In this document: one piece after another, positions 63,677-64,000 of the stretch
Layout of the letters: each line of letters starts with the position of its first letter
Numbering within the stretch: position 1 is the stretch's first letter
DNA from: an uncultured Eubacteriales bacterium
Lineage (GTDB): Bacteria > Bacillota > Clostridia > Lachnospirales > Lachnospiraceae
Reading direction: 5' to 3'
NCBI GenBank assembly: GCA_949283695.1
Contig: CASDTX010000018.1
Coordinates: 85,675 to 149,674 of the forward strand
DNA: 64,000 nucleotides
The notes under the pieces: generated by a model
The model's input: the letters and a program-made list of their open reading frames with translations, nothing else
The model's database searches: none
What the model was told of the DNA's origin: nothing
Made by a program: the position numbers and the translations under genes

Positions 63677-64000
63677 ATGCCAACATTTAACCAGTTAGTT
63701 AGAAAAGGACGTCAGACTTCTGAGAAAAAGTCTACAGCACCGGCACTTCAGAAAGGGTGGAACTCACTGAAGAAGCGTTCCATCAACGCATCTGCACCGC
63801 AGAAGAGAGGTGTGTGCACAGCTGTTAAGACTGCAACTCCGAAGAAGCCTAACTCAGCGCTGAGAAAGATCGCCAGAGTTCGTCTTTCTAACGGAATCGA
63901 AGTAACAAGCTACATCCCGGGCGAGGGACACAACCTTCAGGAGCATAGCGTTGTTATGATCCGTGGAGGAAGAGTTAAGGACCTGCCTGGTACAAGATAC
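63677..64000 (+). CDS. rpsL: 30S ribosomal protein S12, 5' part
   Basis: 108 codons are present before the window ends; the full protein is about 139 residues. [12 protein letters not shown], the basic stretch [17 protein letters not shown] near the decoding-centre lysine, and [27 protein letters not shown] are nearly invariant in S12. GGAGGTGA precedes ATG 63677. It is normally first in the str operon (rpsL-rpsG-fusA-tuf). Confidence 0.98.
   Translation, partial: MPTFNQLVRKGRQTSEKKSTAPALQKGWNSLKKRSINASAPQKRGVCTAVKTATPKKPNSALRKIARVRLSNGIEVTSYIPGEGHNLQEHSVVMIRGGRVKDLPGTRY

Noticed and set aside
1-64000. CRISPR array, tRNA or rRNA genes
   Set aside because: No regular spacer-repeat pattern, no tRNA-like cloverleaf with GTTCGANTC in gaps, and no rRNA stretches were seen by eye; a tRNAscan or Rfam run would settle it.

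Overview
The window looks like a chromosomal segment of a gut-type Lachnospiraceae bacterium (Bacillota, Clostridia), at roughly 50% GC by eye. The support is circumstantial but consistent: SpoVG, a DnaD plus DnaC/DnaI-type loader pair, a T-box leader in front of proS, the short eukaryote/archaeal-type ProRS, the GlgC/GlgD pair, Gram-positive Shine-Dalgarno sequences, and several carbohydrate-uptake loci including a beta-glucuronidase. The species cannot be named from the sequence alone. No rRNA, tRNA or CRISPR array was seen.

Layout. 1-5000: 3' part of a UvrD-type helicase, then a beta-glucuronidase gene divergent from an AraC-type regulator. 5000-16800: mostly housekeeping genes (CvfB-like RNA-binding protein, dnaE, pfkA, murI, a DUF1934 protein, cardiolipin synthase, a lipoprotein version of trigger factor, an aldose epimerase). 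16800-22440: a TetR regulator divergent from a five-gene cluster (SCP2 lipid-binding protein, membrane-anchored alpha/beta hydrolase, condensation-domain acyltransferase, acyl carrier protein, AMP-forming ligase). This is the best candidate for an undescribed biosynthetic system. 22470-29410: a LacI regulator divergent from an ABC sugar transporter and a GH31 glycosidase, with a perfect LacI-type operator. 29680-33360: dus, greA and lysS, the last carrying an extra C-terminal tRNA-binding domain.

33400-47000 is a fluid accessory zone. It contains a 5'-truncated Fic gene, an internally deleted ThpR gene, a deletion scar joining an anion transporter to tartrate dehydratase subunit B, an intact TRAP transporter operon, a frameshifted transposase remnant, a truncated flavin oxidoreductase, a PatB/permease/MFS operon with a MarR regulator, and a decayed membrane or secreted protein gene. 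Several dispersed repeats (a 123-bp terminator-like repeat and a 25-bp repeat) sit at the borders of these remnants.

47000-54200, on the minus strand, holds murC, then a dnaD-like gene, a helicase-loader gene, a long prs, a KdpD/KdpE-like two-component pair and a 47-residue membrane protein. A cluster of DnaA-box-like 9-mers lies in front of dnaD. 54400-64000: glgC-glgD, spoVG, an RluA-family pseudouridine synthase whose last codons lie in a palindromic repeat, xpaC-telA, T-box-proS, cysK and the start of rpsL (S12, cut by the window end).
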